A DNA stretch of 64,000 nt from Chaenocephalus aceratus (lineage: Eukaryota > Chordata > Actinopteri > Perciformes > Channichthyidae). A program made the translations under genes and the position numbers. The notes beneath the pieces were generated by a model, which saw only the letters and a list, made by a program, of their open reading frames with translations, searched no databases and was not told where the DNA came from. Of the stretch, positions 47,047 to 59,500 are shown piece after piece (position 1 is the stretch's first letter; the number at the start of each line of letters is the position of its first letter). The stretch covers positions 26,752,952 to 26,816,951 of the forward strand of contig CM043800.1 of assembly GCA_023974075.1 (NCBI GenBank). The letters run 5' to 3'.

Positions 47047-47400
47047 AACTAATAAGAAATATATATATATATATATATATATATTTCTTATTAGTTTATG
47101 AGAGGACTATCATTATTTGTTCTTTACTTTAAGCGGTTTTATGTGTTATGTTTACTTTTTGAGTGAACCCACATAATAATAATATAATAATATAATAATA
47201 ATAATAATAATAATGTGTTAATAAATATGTTGGCAGTCAAGTTATTTCAGTATGCTCGACTATTAAAAGGTAGGATAAAAACGATCCTGACATGAGAATA
47301 TTAGGCGCCTCTCGAAATAGCGTCATGTAGATCAGAACACGTTTTATGTACCTGGGTAACCCGCGTGAGCGGAAACAAAGAGCGCTCAATGGCACCGCCC
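45632..47400. other. 3' region of the cortexin-like gene and intergenic DNA
   Basis: AT-rich. AATAAA at 46071-46076 could end the cortexin-like transcript. Contains the AT palindrome block (46930-47099) and an ATA/AATA repeat (47175-47215). No ORF I can support. Confidence 0.5.
46930..47099. repeat. AT-rich palindromic repeat block
   Basis: Alternating AT with the 15-mer aaactaataagaaat in direct orientation at 46981-46995 and 47046-47060 and inverted at 47083-47097. Positions 47044-47099 form a perfect 56-bp palindrome. Confidence 0.95.
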
Positions 47401-47500
47401 CCACTTCGGGTAGCCTGTGAAGCAAAGCCTGCGCTCCTCCTTGTTGAAGCTAGATGGTAGCCTTAGCTAGCTGAGCCTTTATTGTAAGATAGCAGAGAAG
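47380..47500 (+). promoter_or_regulatory. Probable setdb1 promoter / 5'UTR
   Basis: A GC-richer patch with a CACCGCCCCC box (about 47392-47401) directly upstream of the ATG at 47501, where the surroundings are strongly AT-rich. No TATA box seen. Confidence 0.45.
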
Positions 47501-50500
47501 ATGGAGAGTAGCGAGGGGTGAGTGTTGAATGCTATTTCTGAATTAAGTTTACCGCTGATGTGTTTTTGAGAGGAACTCCAGAGGGCACAATGCCGTTTGT
47601 TTCCAGAGACCTGCAGCAGTCAGTCAACTGAAGTCACTTTCTGCAGGCTAATGCTAGGCTAACGAGCTGCTCTCACTGGTATCATGCTTCAGTTTGTTGT
47701 CATTTAGCTGACCTGAATGATTTAATTTAAAGTGTCGGTTAGGTTGTGGTTATGTTAAATTGTCAGTTTCGATCTCTACCGAGGTAATATTTGGAAGTTG
47801 TAAAGGGATTTCGGCCCTTGTTGTGCTAGCCAGAAACGTTAAAAGACAAAGCTCAAATGCAGCTCTTGCAGTGGCTTAATTTACACTACATGTATTGCAA
47901 TCGTTTTTTGGTGAGAATAGCAGTAAACATCAGCTCAGTCTCTCTGTTTGGGTTAACAACAACATATTGAAGTCGGGATGCATGAGAGGAAGAAGTGTAA
48001 ACACGTGTGAAATGTGGCTCCACATCTCAGATATACACAGGAAAGAAATCAGGGATGCATTCATGTGTATTCTGGTAATCGATATATACTGACATATCAG
48101 CATGCAATTCTCATATGTTTTTGCAGACATTACAAGCAGAGCTCTAACTAGGTTTGAGCTGTATGTGTGGATTCATTATTGAGGTAATTTGGGATATATT
48201 TGTGTGTATGGGTATCACAAAGAAAAGTAGGCCACACACATATATTTTTTTTCCGCAGGCGAACAAACTGATAAGAAATGTGTATAAACGGAAGCATGAA
48301 CATTGTAAAAGTAGACACTTGATGAACTGACTCGTGTTTGCTGTATTTTGTTGAATCTTCAGTAAACTCTATTCTATTGGAACTATTTTGACTTTTTGAA
48401 AGTTAAATAAGTTTTAACATAGTGTTGTGAAGACATCCGGCCCAACTTCAGAGGTTTCTTTCGCAACAGTATTAGCATTGATAGAGGGGTATGATAAATC
48501 ATAGATAAAATAATCTTACTGGTGAACATTTTTTAATCAAATAATTATTAATTGACTAGGTGTTTTTATGAATATTAAGACATGCTTGCTTACATTAAGG
48601 TGATCATATACATTAATGTCATACTTTGTATTGTTGCTTGTTTCAACAATAACATCCAACACCCTGAACATCTATGTTATTGAGTTACAAAATGCTGGCA
48701 ATAAAGGAATGCTGGTATTACTTCAAACAACAGTTTCGGTGCATTTCATCTTTAATGAGTGAGACCTGGAAAGACCTATACAAGTATGTTTCAATTATAA
48801 CTACGTTTCCTATTTCTGTTTGTTTTCTTCTCCTCAGAATGGAGGTGGAAGGCTGGGACCCCAATCTGGAGGAAGAGCTGGGCATTTCTCTGGATGAGCT
48901 GAAGAAGTGGATTGATGAGGCCGTGGAGAAGAGTGAGATTGTGCAGAAGAAAAATGCTCAACTGACAGAGCTCAAGGAATGGGTGGAGCAGAAAGAGGAA
49001 GAGGAGTCAAAGACAAACGCGCTTCTCATCGATGCCAACAAGTACGTAGCCTTTTCCCAAAGTCCGATTATTTTAAATCATGGTTTTAGTCTTTATACAG
49101 TATTTATTCCATAAGGATACATATCTTCCTTATCTCAGTGTTTATTATTGTAAGTATGTTATTGGTTGTTTGCATTTGTACTTTGTGGGTACTTGTTAAA
49201 GGTTTAAATGACAGGTTTCCATCACAATATGATACAGTATATGCAATACTTTGAACAACACTACGATACATCACAAAGTCTACCATGGTGTATATTAAAA
49301 TGATAATGTGTTCTCACTTTGCAATAGATGATATTTGATTGTTTGATTATTGACTTAATGGATCAATGCGCCCCATGTTATTGTGCTACATTCTTTACAC
49401 TATCATACTTAAACATTATGTATAAAATCAACACAAACAGAATCATTGTCCAGGGACAACTGTTCACCGACACTCTGTAGTCTGATGAAGATAAGTTATT
49501 GAAACCTGACCTTGGTTAAATAAGTGGACATTTGTTCAGTGTGCAATTTATACATTTTTGTTTGACATTTTTCCTCAGATCCATATTGGAGTGTGAGAAG
49601 CTTGTGAAGGAAACTTACCAAAAGAACGGTCTTGTTTACCGAGAGAGCAGCTCGGAGGATGAGGGCGGCGGGGGGGGCCTGTTGCCCTCTGAAGTCATCG
49701 AGATAGACGATGACGAAGACGATGACGTCATTGATGTTGGCTGTTGTAAGTCGTTCTACTTTAATGGCGATGTAATTGCTACAACAGGAGGAAAACAATC
49801 AGGTTATTAAATATCATCTGTCCTTTATAATGTTTCAGTGGTTCCTCCAAAGAAACCCGGCACCCCTTGCACAGATCCACTGGTAAGAACAACACAACGT
49901 TTCATTTCTTTGATCCCTTTTTACACTTCATGCTCAATGTCTGTTGTGGGCTGTCTGATTCATGTGTTAACATATTTATTTTTTGGCTCCAACAGAAAAA
50001 AGCCTTTCTGGATGTGGCTATTTTAAATCTTAATAATTTAGAAAACGTTGTCAACTTATTTTTGACAAACACTGCAGATTTCTTTAACATATATGCTCAT
50101 TTTCCAGTTCGTATTTTATTTTGTGCCTCTACTGTGACATGTTTACATGCTTTAATGTTCAAAAAATACTTTTCTTTTTCTCTTACTGCCTGTCCTGCAG
50201 CACCTCTTTCCCACCCTTTGTCTTTAACACCAAAATGTTAAAATATGCTCCCTTCCGATTATTTCCATTCTGGTTTTTTACCAACTGTCTCTCGCCCTTT
50301 TTCTACTGGCGTCTTTGTTGTTCTGCGTCATGTCTCTAAACCAGAGTCTGTCGATGAGGAGTCCGGCGTATCCTGATTACTTCCCACTTGGTTTTAACGC
50401 TGTGCCAGCTGCCCACTGAGCAGTGACTCTGACTGATCCATTGGAGGCAGACTCACTTGGATTAGCTGATCAGATGATCAAATCTGGCCTGGTACCATTT

Positions 50501-53500
50501 ACTGAGTGTCATTCCCTTTGCCATCCCATTTAAACCGTGTCTCTTCAATGAAGTGGCCCAAAAAAAAAAATTATTCAAAAGATTATTGCTGATGTTCTTG
50601 GGCAACTGCCATTAGCTGATATGTTTTCCCAATTAACAAGCCCCACTACTTCATGAAGTTGTTTTCGAGCTGCTGCTATGTTAGACATACACTGGGGCAA
50701 AAAAGTATTTAGTCAGCCACCAATTGTACAAGTTCTCCCACTTAAAAAGATGAGAGAGGCCTGTAATTTTCATCCTAGGTACACTTCAACTATGAGAGAC
50801 AGAATGGGGGGAAAGAATCCAGGAAATCACATTGTAGGATTTTTAATGAATTAATTGGTAAATTCCTCTGTAAAATAAGTATTTGGTCACCTACAAACAA
50901 ACAAGATTTCTGGCTCTCACAGACCTGTAACTTCTTCTTTAAGAGCCTCCTCTGTCCTCCACTTGTTAACTGTATTAATGGCACCTGTTTGAACTCGTTA
51001 TCAGTATAAAAGACACCTGTCCACAACCTCAAACAGTCACACTCCAAACTCCACTATGGCCAAGACCAAAGAGCTGTCAAAGGACACCAGAAACAAAATT
51101 GTAGACCTGCACCAGGCTGGGAAGACTGCATCTGCAATAGGTAAGCAGCTTGGTGTGAAGAAATCAACTGTGGGAGCAATTATTAGAAAATGGAAGACAT
51201 ACAAGACCACTGATAATCTCCCTCGATCTGGGGCTCCACGCAAGATCTCACCCCGTGGGGTCAACATGATCACAAGAACAGTGAGCAAAAATCCCAGAAC
51301 CACATGGGGGGACCTAGTCAATGACCTGCAGAGAGCTGGGACAAAAGTAACAAAGGCTACCATCAGTAACACACTACGCCGCCAGGGACTCAAATCCTGC
51401 AGTGCCAGACGTGTCCCCCTGCTTAAGCCAGTACATGTCCAGGCCCGTCTGAAGTTTGCTAGAGAGCATTTAGATGATCCAGAAGAGGATTCGGAGAATG
51501 TCATATGGTCAGATGAAACCAAAATAGAACTTTTTGGTAAATACTCAACTAGACGTTTTTGGAAGAGAAAGAATGCTGAGTTGCATCCAAAGAACACCAT
51601 ACCTACTGTGAAACATGGGGGTGGAAACATCATGCTTTGGGGCTGTTTTTCTGCAAAGGGACCAGGACTACTGATCCGTGTAAAGGAAAGAATGAATGGG
51701 GCCATGTATCATGAGATTTTGAGTGACAACCTCCTTCCATCAGCAAGAGCATTCAAATCAAATCAAGTTTTATTTATATAGCATATTTATAAACGATTTT
51801 TGGTCGAGCCAAAGTGCTGTACATATAATAAAAATAGCCTGCAGTAGAGACACTTTACAGCTAATACAACAGCACAGATTGTTCAGAATATCAGTATGAG
51901 AAAAACGACACCCTCTATCCTTAGATAGAGGGTGATGAAATTAAGATGAAACGTGGCTGGGTTCTTTCAGCATGACAATGATCCAAACACACCGCCCGGG
52001 CAACGAAGGAGTGGCTTCGTAAGAAGCATTTCAAGGTCCTGGAGTGGCCTAGCCAGTCTCCAGATCTCAACCCCATAGAAAATCTTTGGAGGGAGTTGAA
52101 AGTCCGTGTTGCCCAGAGACAGCCCCAAAACATCACTGCTCTAGAGGAGATCTGCATGGAGGAATGGGCCAAAATACCAGCAACAGTGTGTGAAAACCTT
52201 GTGAAGACTTACAGAAAACGTTTGACCTCTGTCATTGCCAACAAAGGGTATATAACAAAGTATTGAGATGAACTTTTGTTATTGACCAAATACTTATTTT
52301 CCACCATAATTTGCAAATAAATTCTTTAAAAATCAGACAATGTGATTTCAGGATTTGGTTTTTCTCATTCTGTCTCTCATAGTTGAGGTATACCTAGGAT
52401 GAAAATTACAGGCCTCATCTTTTTTAAGTGGGAGAACTTGAACAATTGGTGGCTGACTAAATACTTTTTTGCCCCACTGTATATACGAAACTGTGGATAT
52501 TCTATCCATTTGATTGTAGTGTATGCAGATGATGATGGCATGTTTAATTTTTTTTTCCAGTTAAAAGATGCCTCGACAGCGCTACAGAAAACCTCCCAGC
52601 AGGTGCAGAAGTTGGTCCACATTGTCACCAAGCCTTCACTAAATGCTGCTTTGCAACGGTCTCCATTAAAGCCTCCACCGCAGTCAGGTTAGAACACACC
52701 TATTCCCTAAACAATGTTAGATAATCCACACCTGTGTGAATGTAGATGTTATGTTAACAGTGTGTTTGGCTGTTCCTTCCTTCAGGTATTCAGGCTTCAG
52801 TGCCAGCAGTGTTTGTGTCCCAGGCTCCGTCTCATTCCATGACGCAGCCGAACCCAAACATCACAGAAGACGAGCTGAGAGTCGGGATGACCATTCTGGG
52901 AAAGAAACGCACCAAGACCTGGCACAAAGGCACCCTCGTTTCTATCAGCCCTGTGGGTACGTTACCAAAACATTTCATTCTTCTTTGATGCTCTTCAAGT
53001 TTCCTGTAAATAATTATTTATTGTACTTTGTATTTTATTAGTTCAATTGTGCCATCTATAAATAAACACCCTCTGTTTATTTTCAGGAAATGGTGTATTC
53101 AAGTATAAAGTGAAGTTTGATAAAGGGAAGAGTCTGCTGTCTGGGAATCATGTAGCTTTCGAATATAACCCCACCCTGGAGATTCTGTATGTCGGGGCTC
53201 GTGTCGTCGCCAAGTACCAGGACGGCATCCTGGTGTGGCTCTACGCTGGAGTCGTGGCAGAGATGCCCAACAACAAGAACCGCATGAGGTCCGTGGATTT
53301 AGAGTTTAAACTAAGGCCGATTGTAGACAGGGAATATTTTGGCCGGCATTAAATCATTTTAAATTGACGTATAGCAAACATTTGTCGGTCCATTTGCATT
53401 TTGCTGTGCAAAATTGTGTTGATGACAACAAATGACCTTGAATTTAAACATTTATTGTATGTTTTCAGGTTTCTGATCTTTTTTGATGATGGCTATGCTT

Positions 53501-56500
53501 CATATGTCCACCTACCTGATCTCCACCCAGTTTGCCGACCATGTAAGTGCCAATTTCTCCATGTTTTCTTTCTTTTTTGTTATCTGTTGAATTGCTTGTC
53601 TAAATGCATGAATGAATATACTAATTAAAGACTGTGATGATCCTTGTTCACAGTGAAGCGTACCTGGGAGGATATAGAGGATGCATCATGCCGAGACTTC
53701 ATTGAGGAGTACATCACGGCATATCCCAGCAGGCCTATGGTGCTCCTGAAGGTCGGACAGATCATCAAGACGGAGTGGGAGGGAACCTGGTGGAAGAGCA
53801 AAGTGGAGGAGGTGGAAGGGAGCTTGGTCAAGATCCTCTTTTTGGTATGTTGGTGAGATCAATGATAAAAAGCATTTACTAGTTAAAAGAAGGATTTATG
53901 TTCATTGCCAGTACCCACATCAGATTGAAGTGGACCGATCTGTGCAGCAGTTGATGAAGCTTTTTGTGTTTATCAGGATGACAAGAGGAGTGAGTGGATT
54001 TACAGAGGCTCCACCAGGTTGGAGCCAATGTTCAACCTGAAGATGACCACCGCCAACACCCAGGAGAAGAAGCTGGCTGGCCAGCAGAGGAGCCGTCCTA
54101 ACATGGGTAATGTTTCAACCTACACCATTAATCCATGTCAAAAGCCCAATTTATAACAAGTTGATGCAGTGTTTTAAGGGGAGACACTACAGGTAAATGG
54201 TGTCTCGCCCAAAGAAAACGACCACCATTGTTATAGTGTTTCTGTTAATATCATGTTCAAGAACATTCATTCATGTGTTATGTTTTGTTTTTTGTCCACT
54301 TTAATCTTCAGGGGCGTTGAGGAGTAAAGGTCCAGTAGTCCAGTACACCAGTGACGGACATGTTGGAACTTCGGTCAAAACGCCGCAGGGCTCACCCAGC
54401 CAGCCTCCGCAGATATCACAACAACAACAATTACCACACAACAACAAAAATCACAACAACAACAACAACAACAACAACACCAACAACAGGGTCCTCAGCC
54501 CCTTCAGTCACAACAAATCCAACAGATTCTTCCGCCTCCTCAGCCCCCTCAGCCTCTTCGTGTTGAGTAAGTGATGATTTCTGATCCAATACTAACACTC
54601 CTGAATGCATTTTCTTCTGTGGTGTATACTCTGCAACAAAATCTGAATCAACGGGGGGCGATATACCTTTTTATATGAAACAATCTCGATAACAAAAATC
54701 TGTGTCTTCTTATGATCCAGTTAGAGGTTTAACGTCACAATATCCAAATAAAAACACAGAGATCACCATTTGGGAAAAGGGAGAAATAATTGTGTTCATG
54801 TATTATACTGCACTGTGAAATCTTCCCAATTTCATTCATACTAATTTGAAATAAAGTGGGCGTTAGCTTATAAAACGTTTAATAACTGAAAACAGGTTTT
54901 ACATTTTCCACCAGAGAGGGCAGCAAAACACTGCTTTTCTACCTGGTGTTAAAGTACTCATTAAGTCCTTCTCAAAGCAGCATAATGTTGGCTCACAGAA
55001 CAACCAAAATACACATATACCTGGCACACCTGGCAGTGGCTTAGTTACACAAAATGTGAATTGATAGAGAACCTTTTCTACACATTTAAAAGACAAAGAC
55101 TAACATTAACCTTTATTTGGATTCATGTTTTTGCGATTTTTCCTTTTTTTTGGCGATACATTTCAATACAATATTCATTATTTTTGGTTTTTCAGCTACA
55201 CCAACTCCTGATGGAAATCACTAACCATTGACTGCTCTCACATTACACATGTTTGATGCTTAGTCAATGAAAGACAAACTGTTGATATTTGGAGCTTTAA
55301 ACCTAGACGATAAGGGCAGTGGAAACCTTTGATACTGACTGACTGTCTTTCTCTACTCGCTGTCTTCAAGCAACAAACATCAGATGGCAAAGAAGAGCAC
55401 CTCTCCTTTATTCCAGGGATAGGAGGGACCCATGCCTCCAAAATCATGCAGTCTCTTTCTGCCGGCCCCATGAGGTGAGTCCACCTCATAATTTGTTCTA
55501 ATAAGTTAAAGGGCATTTTAAGTATATTCCATATTTGAGTTCTCCCGTTAAATGTATGAAGGGTACTCTGAAAACTTAGCATGGTTGCATGAAAAACGAA
55601 AAAAACAAACTAGTTATTTGTCATGCACATTTAACATAACTTGCGACAATCACTACATATTTGTTGTCAAAATAGTTTAAACTCTAGTGCCATTTTGCCT
55701 TTATCCATAAAGGGATGTCTGATGAAAATGTTGAACATTATCAGTGGCGGCGCAGATCTTTCATCCATGTATTGACATGATTTCTCAATATGGGAAACAT
55801 AAACTGACATAACTATAATGGTGAATGAGTTAAATTGCATTAGCTTGACCTTCAGTGCTGTATCAAGATGTCATCCCTTTCATACTAACGAATGTGTTTT
55901 TTAAAAGACTAACTAAATTAATCTGATGAATCACTTTATTTTGAAGTGAGGAGTAGGTTTGAGGATTTTTTTTTATTTAGTGTTAGGATTTCAATGAATA
56001 TGACTACAGACATTCAGAGCTTTATTCAAAAACATTTGGTACAGTCCTAATGCTGACCTTTTCTCTTTTTCTCTTTCTTTTGTCGATCCATAGTCCAAGA
56101 ATATTGAGCACCCAGGATATGGTTGGTCCCACTTTCAAGCAGTCCTTTCCGAGACCCCCCCTTCTGGTCTCTTTCCCCCCTGCTATTCCCCACACGATGG
56201 CCGTTGTCCCACATCAGCCCTCTTACCGCGCCTCCACGGACCGCATCTTCTACCTGGCACACTCCTGTCAGCCCGCATGTCTGAACCGCGTCAGACCTGT
56301 AAAACCAGACGTGCACCGAGGGGAAGAACCCCCTCCTCACAACCTCTACGTACGGACTTCAGACGCATGACGGACGGCGCAAAGTTAAACCGGAAGGTAA
56401 TATGAAGGAAGAGTAGTATGATGTAGTAGCTGTATGAACGACTACCTAAATTGAATTTTAAAACTCTTGTCTTCCTCTTGTCCACTCCTCAGATGTCTTT

Positions 56501-59500
56501 CCATGTGATCTACAAGGCTCCGTGTGGGCTTTGCCTGCGAAACATGGGGGAGATCCAGCATTACCTCTCCAGACACGCTGTGACTTTATCTTCTGGAGAT
56601 GTTCTGTCTCGACCCCTACGTGCTCGTGGACCGCCCTTCCAGCCTCAGAGGCCCTTCTATTACATTCCAGACATCACTAATGGAAAAGAGGACATCCCCC
56701 TCTCCTGCGTCAATGAGATCGATTCCGGCCGCCTCCGAAAGTAGCTTACAGTAAGTATTAAATTCACACATTTTTCTTTTTAAACTGTCCACCCTAACAC
56801 TAACAATAGCATTAAAGTGCAATGATAGATCCATGGAGTACTATTTTGTTTCTGAAAGGTATTTTTGCAAGCCTTGAGCTTTCGTCCTCACCTGCATGTA
56901 CAACATATACATTAATAAATGATTACATATCAATGCAGCTAAACTTTTGCTGACCCTAATTCCTTTGCCTCCTCTCTTCTCTTCAAGGTAAAGAGCGGAT
57001 TCCTGAAGATGGAGTATACATCAACACCAGTGCAGACTTCCTGGTCGGGTGTGAGTGCACCGACGGCTGTCGAGACAAGTGAGTGGAGCCATCATTGTTC
57101 ATATTCCTCAGGCTCGTCACAGTATTCTGACCACATGTCTTTATTTCTTGTTAAAGGTCCAAATGCTCTTGCCACCAGCTGACCCTTCAGGCTACAGGTT
57201 GTACACCGGGGGCACAGATTAACACCCATGCTGGATTTTTGCACAAACGATTAGAGGAGTTGCCTCCCCACAGGGTCAGAATTTTACACACACACCATTC
57301 AAAATGACATAAGGCTGTTATTTATTCTTCTCCCTGTATGAATGTTTCTCTCCTGCTCTCTTCCCCTCAGGATCTACGAGTGTAATAAGCGGGTTGTAAA
57401 TGCTGTGCTGAGATGTGCACCAACAGGCTGGTGCAGCATGGTCTGCAGGTGCGTCTCCAGCTCTTTAGACCCAGAACAAAGGCTGGGGCATCCGCTGTCT
57501 GGATGACGTGGCCAAAGGCTCTTTTGTCTGCATCTATGCTGGTGAGGAAGGGGAACAATCTTGGAAGGATAGATTTGACGGAATACAGGCTCATCTTAAG
57601 TTTATTCATAACAATTCAACAGGAGATGATTTTGATTGCAAGGTGGACTCACTTCTTTATGTCTTTCCCTCCCGTTTTACCAGGTAAAATCTTGACGGAC
57701 GACTTTGCTGACAAAGAAGGTCTAGAGATGGGCGACGAGTATTTTGCCAATCTGGACCATATAGAGAGTGTGGAGAACTTCAAGGAGGGCTATGAGAGCG
57801 AGGCTCACTGCTCGGACAGCGAGGGGAGCGGCGTGGACGTGTCGAGGATAAAAATCCAACCCTCCGCTTTAGTAACAAATAAAGCTGGAGGGAGGCCGCC
57901 CAGAAAGGGTGAGTCCAAGCCCAAAGGTGAGAGATCAAGATGGTGCATGATGGACCTGGTTAGATTCTCAGCTGTTTTTCCTTCTCTTGACCAAGGCTGA
58001 TGCATACTCCTTCTCCTCGTGATTTTAAACAATGTGTTTCTTTATCTGTTATAGCCCAAACCGCAAGCTCAGGAGACAGCAATGACGAAGATGAGAAGGA
58101 CTCGAAGAGCGAAGACGAAAGTGACAGTTCGGACGACACGTTTGTGAAGGAAAACTACTTCAGCTCCAGCTCGGTGTGGAGGAGCTACACCACCCGGGTC
58201 AGGTCAAGGGCAACAAGGAAGGTGAGCTGGAGGCAGCTTTAGGGGGTGTGGGAGGGGCCGTGGTTTTATTTGAAGGCATAGTTGGACAAGAAACACTTTT
58301 TTGTTCGGATTAAACAAATGAGAAGTTCATTAGTGAATTTGAGGTGAATTTGTTCAAAGCCAGCCGAAAGGTTTCCAGTCGATATGCTATGTTAAGCTAA
58401 CAGTGCTCTGACTCCAGATCCATATTTACTGTAGAGTCATTGCAGTTATGATCTTTATTCTTGGAGAGAAATATAAGAAGGGCATTTCAAAAATATTGAA
58501 TTATTGTTATAAAGACCTGTGGTGTCCCAAAATTGCATCAAACAGAACACAAAATGACAGACGTGTTAATCTTTTACAATAAATGAACTGGTAAAATGGA
58601 AGAGTATTTCAAACTGGAAGATGTAATCTCTTTATTTGTATACACACCTCTCCTTTCCTGCCCCAGGGAGTCAAGACAGTAAAGATGGCTTGAGCCTTTC
58701 AGCAAAAGGAACCGATGAGGAGAAGAATCCGCCGTCCATGCCTGAGGAGACGGGGAAAAAGCAAAGTGGCTTTATGGCTCACCAGCCAGGGGCTGAAGAA
58801 GGTGAGTGCAGAGAATAAGGTTATATCGAGCTCTATGTGGACAGCCTTTTTTAAATAATTTGCCCCTCATTAGATATTTTTGTTTTGTAAAAGGTGGCTC
58901 TGTTTCCAGGAGATGTTGTGCTGTAGTTGTCAATGATCGTTTATTTTCTTTATTCCATTACAGGAGTCCGGGGACGGCAAAAGGTGTGTTGGACTTACCA
59001 AAATATGCTTAAATAGATAAATATGTATTCCTGATTTCAAACATGTTGAACACCAGCTCTTAACGCTGTGGTCAACAACATAACGTTTGATTGTTGTTAA
59101 GAGAAATTGTGTGTGTCTTGTGTGCAGTCAAGTGAAGTCAGAGTCGGGGAAGAGCAGGATGTGATGACTCTCTCTGACAGTGATGATGTTCAGACCATCA
59201 GCTCTGGATCTGAAGACAACAAGGAGAAAGAGAAAGTCATCCCGGGTGAGGAAGAGAGAAATATTATATATAAACTGAGGCTAAAGCACTGTATTCACAT
59301 CACACAGATATTGACCACATGGTTTTAACTTTTTATTTATTGTCGTTTTGCTTCTGTTGCTGCTGTTCTGTCTCAGGTGTGACTAAGAAGCAGGTAGCAG
59401 TGAAATCTACTCGTGGGATCGCTCTGAAGGGCAGCCACGGCATGATGGTGAAAACGGGACCACCTGAGGCGGGGGAGGGCAGGGCGGTCAGGGAGGGAAA

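Larger units (their letters stand above)
50690..52479 (+). mobile_element. Tc1/mariner transposon, inactive, with a nested repeat
   Basis: Bounded by TA dinucleotides (50688-50689 and 52480-52481). Ends CACTGGGGCAAAAAAGTATT on the left and its inverted match on the right; similarity between the inverted ends runs for roughly 130-200 bp. It carries a transposase gene on the + strand, interrupted by a separate repeat at 51754-51940. Length 1,790 bp including the insertion, so about 1.6 kb originally, as expected for fish Tc1 elements. It lies in setdb1 intron 4 in the same orientation as the gene. Confidence 0.95.

Noticed and set aside
51037..51705. 222-codon ORF on the minus strand
   Set aside because: It is the exact antisense shadow of the Tc1 transposase gene, whose + frame has clear domain motifs.
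55197..55235. Possible setdb1 exon after a good acceptor (ggtttttcag)
   Set aside because: Reads into stops at once, while the acceptor at 55370 gives the correct phase and conserved text (HQMAKKS), so 55197 is left as intron.
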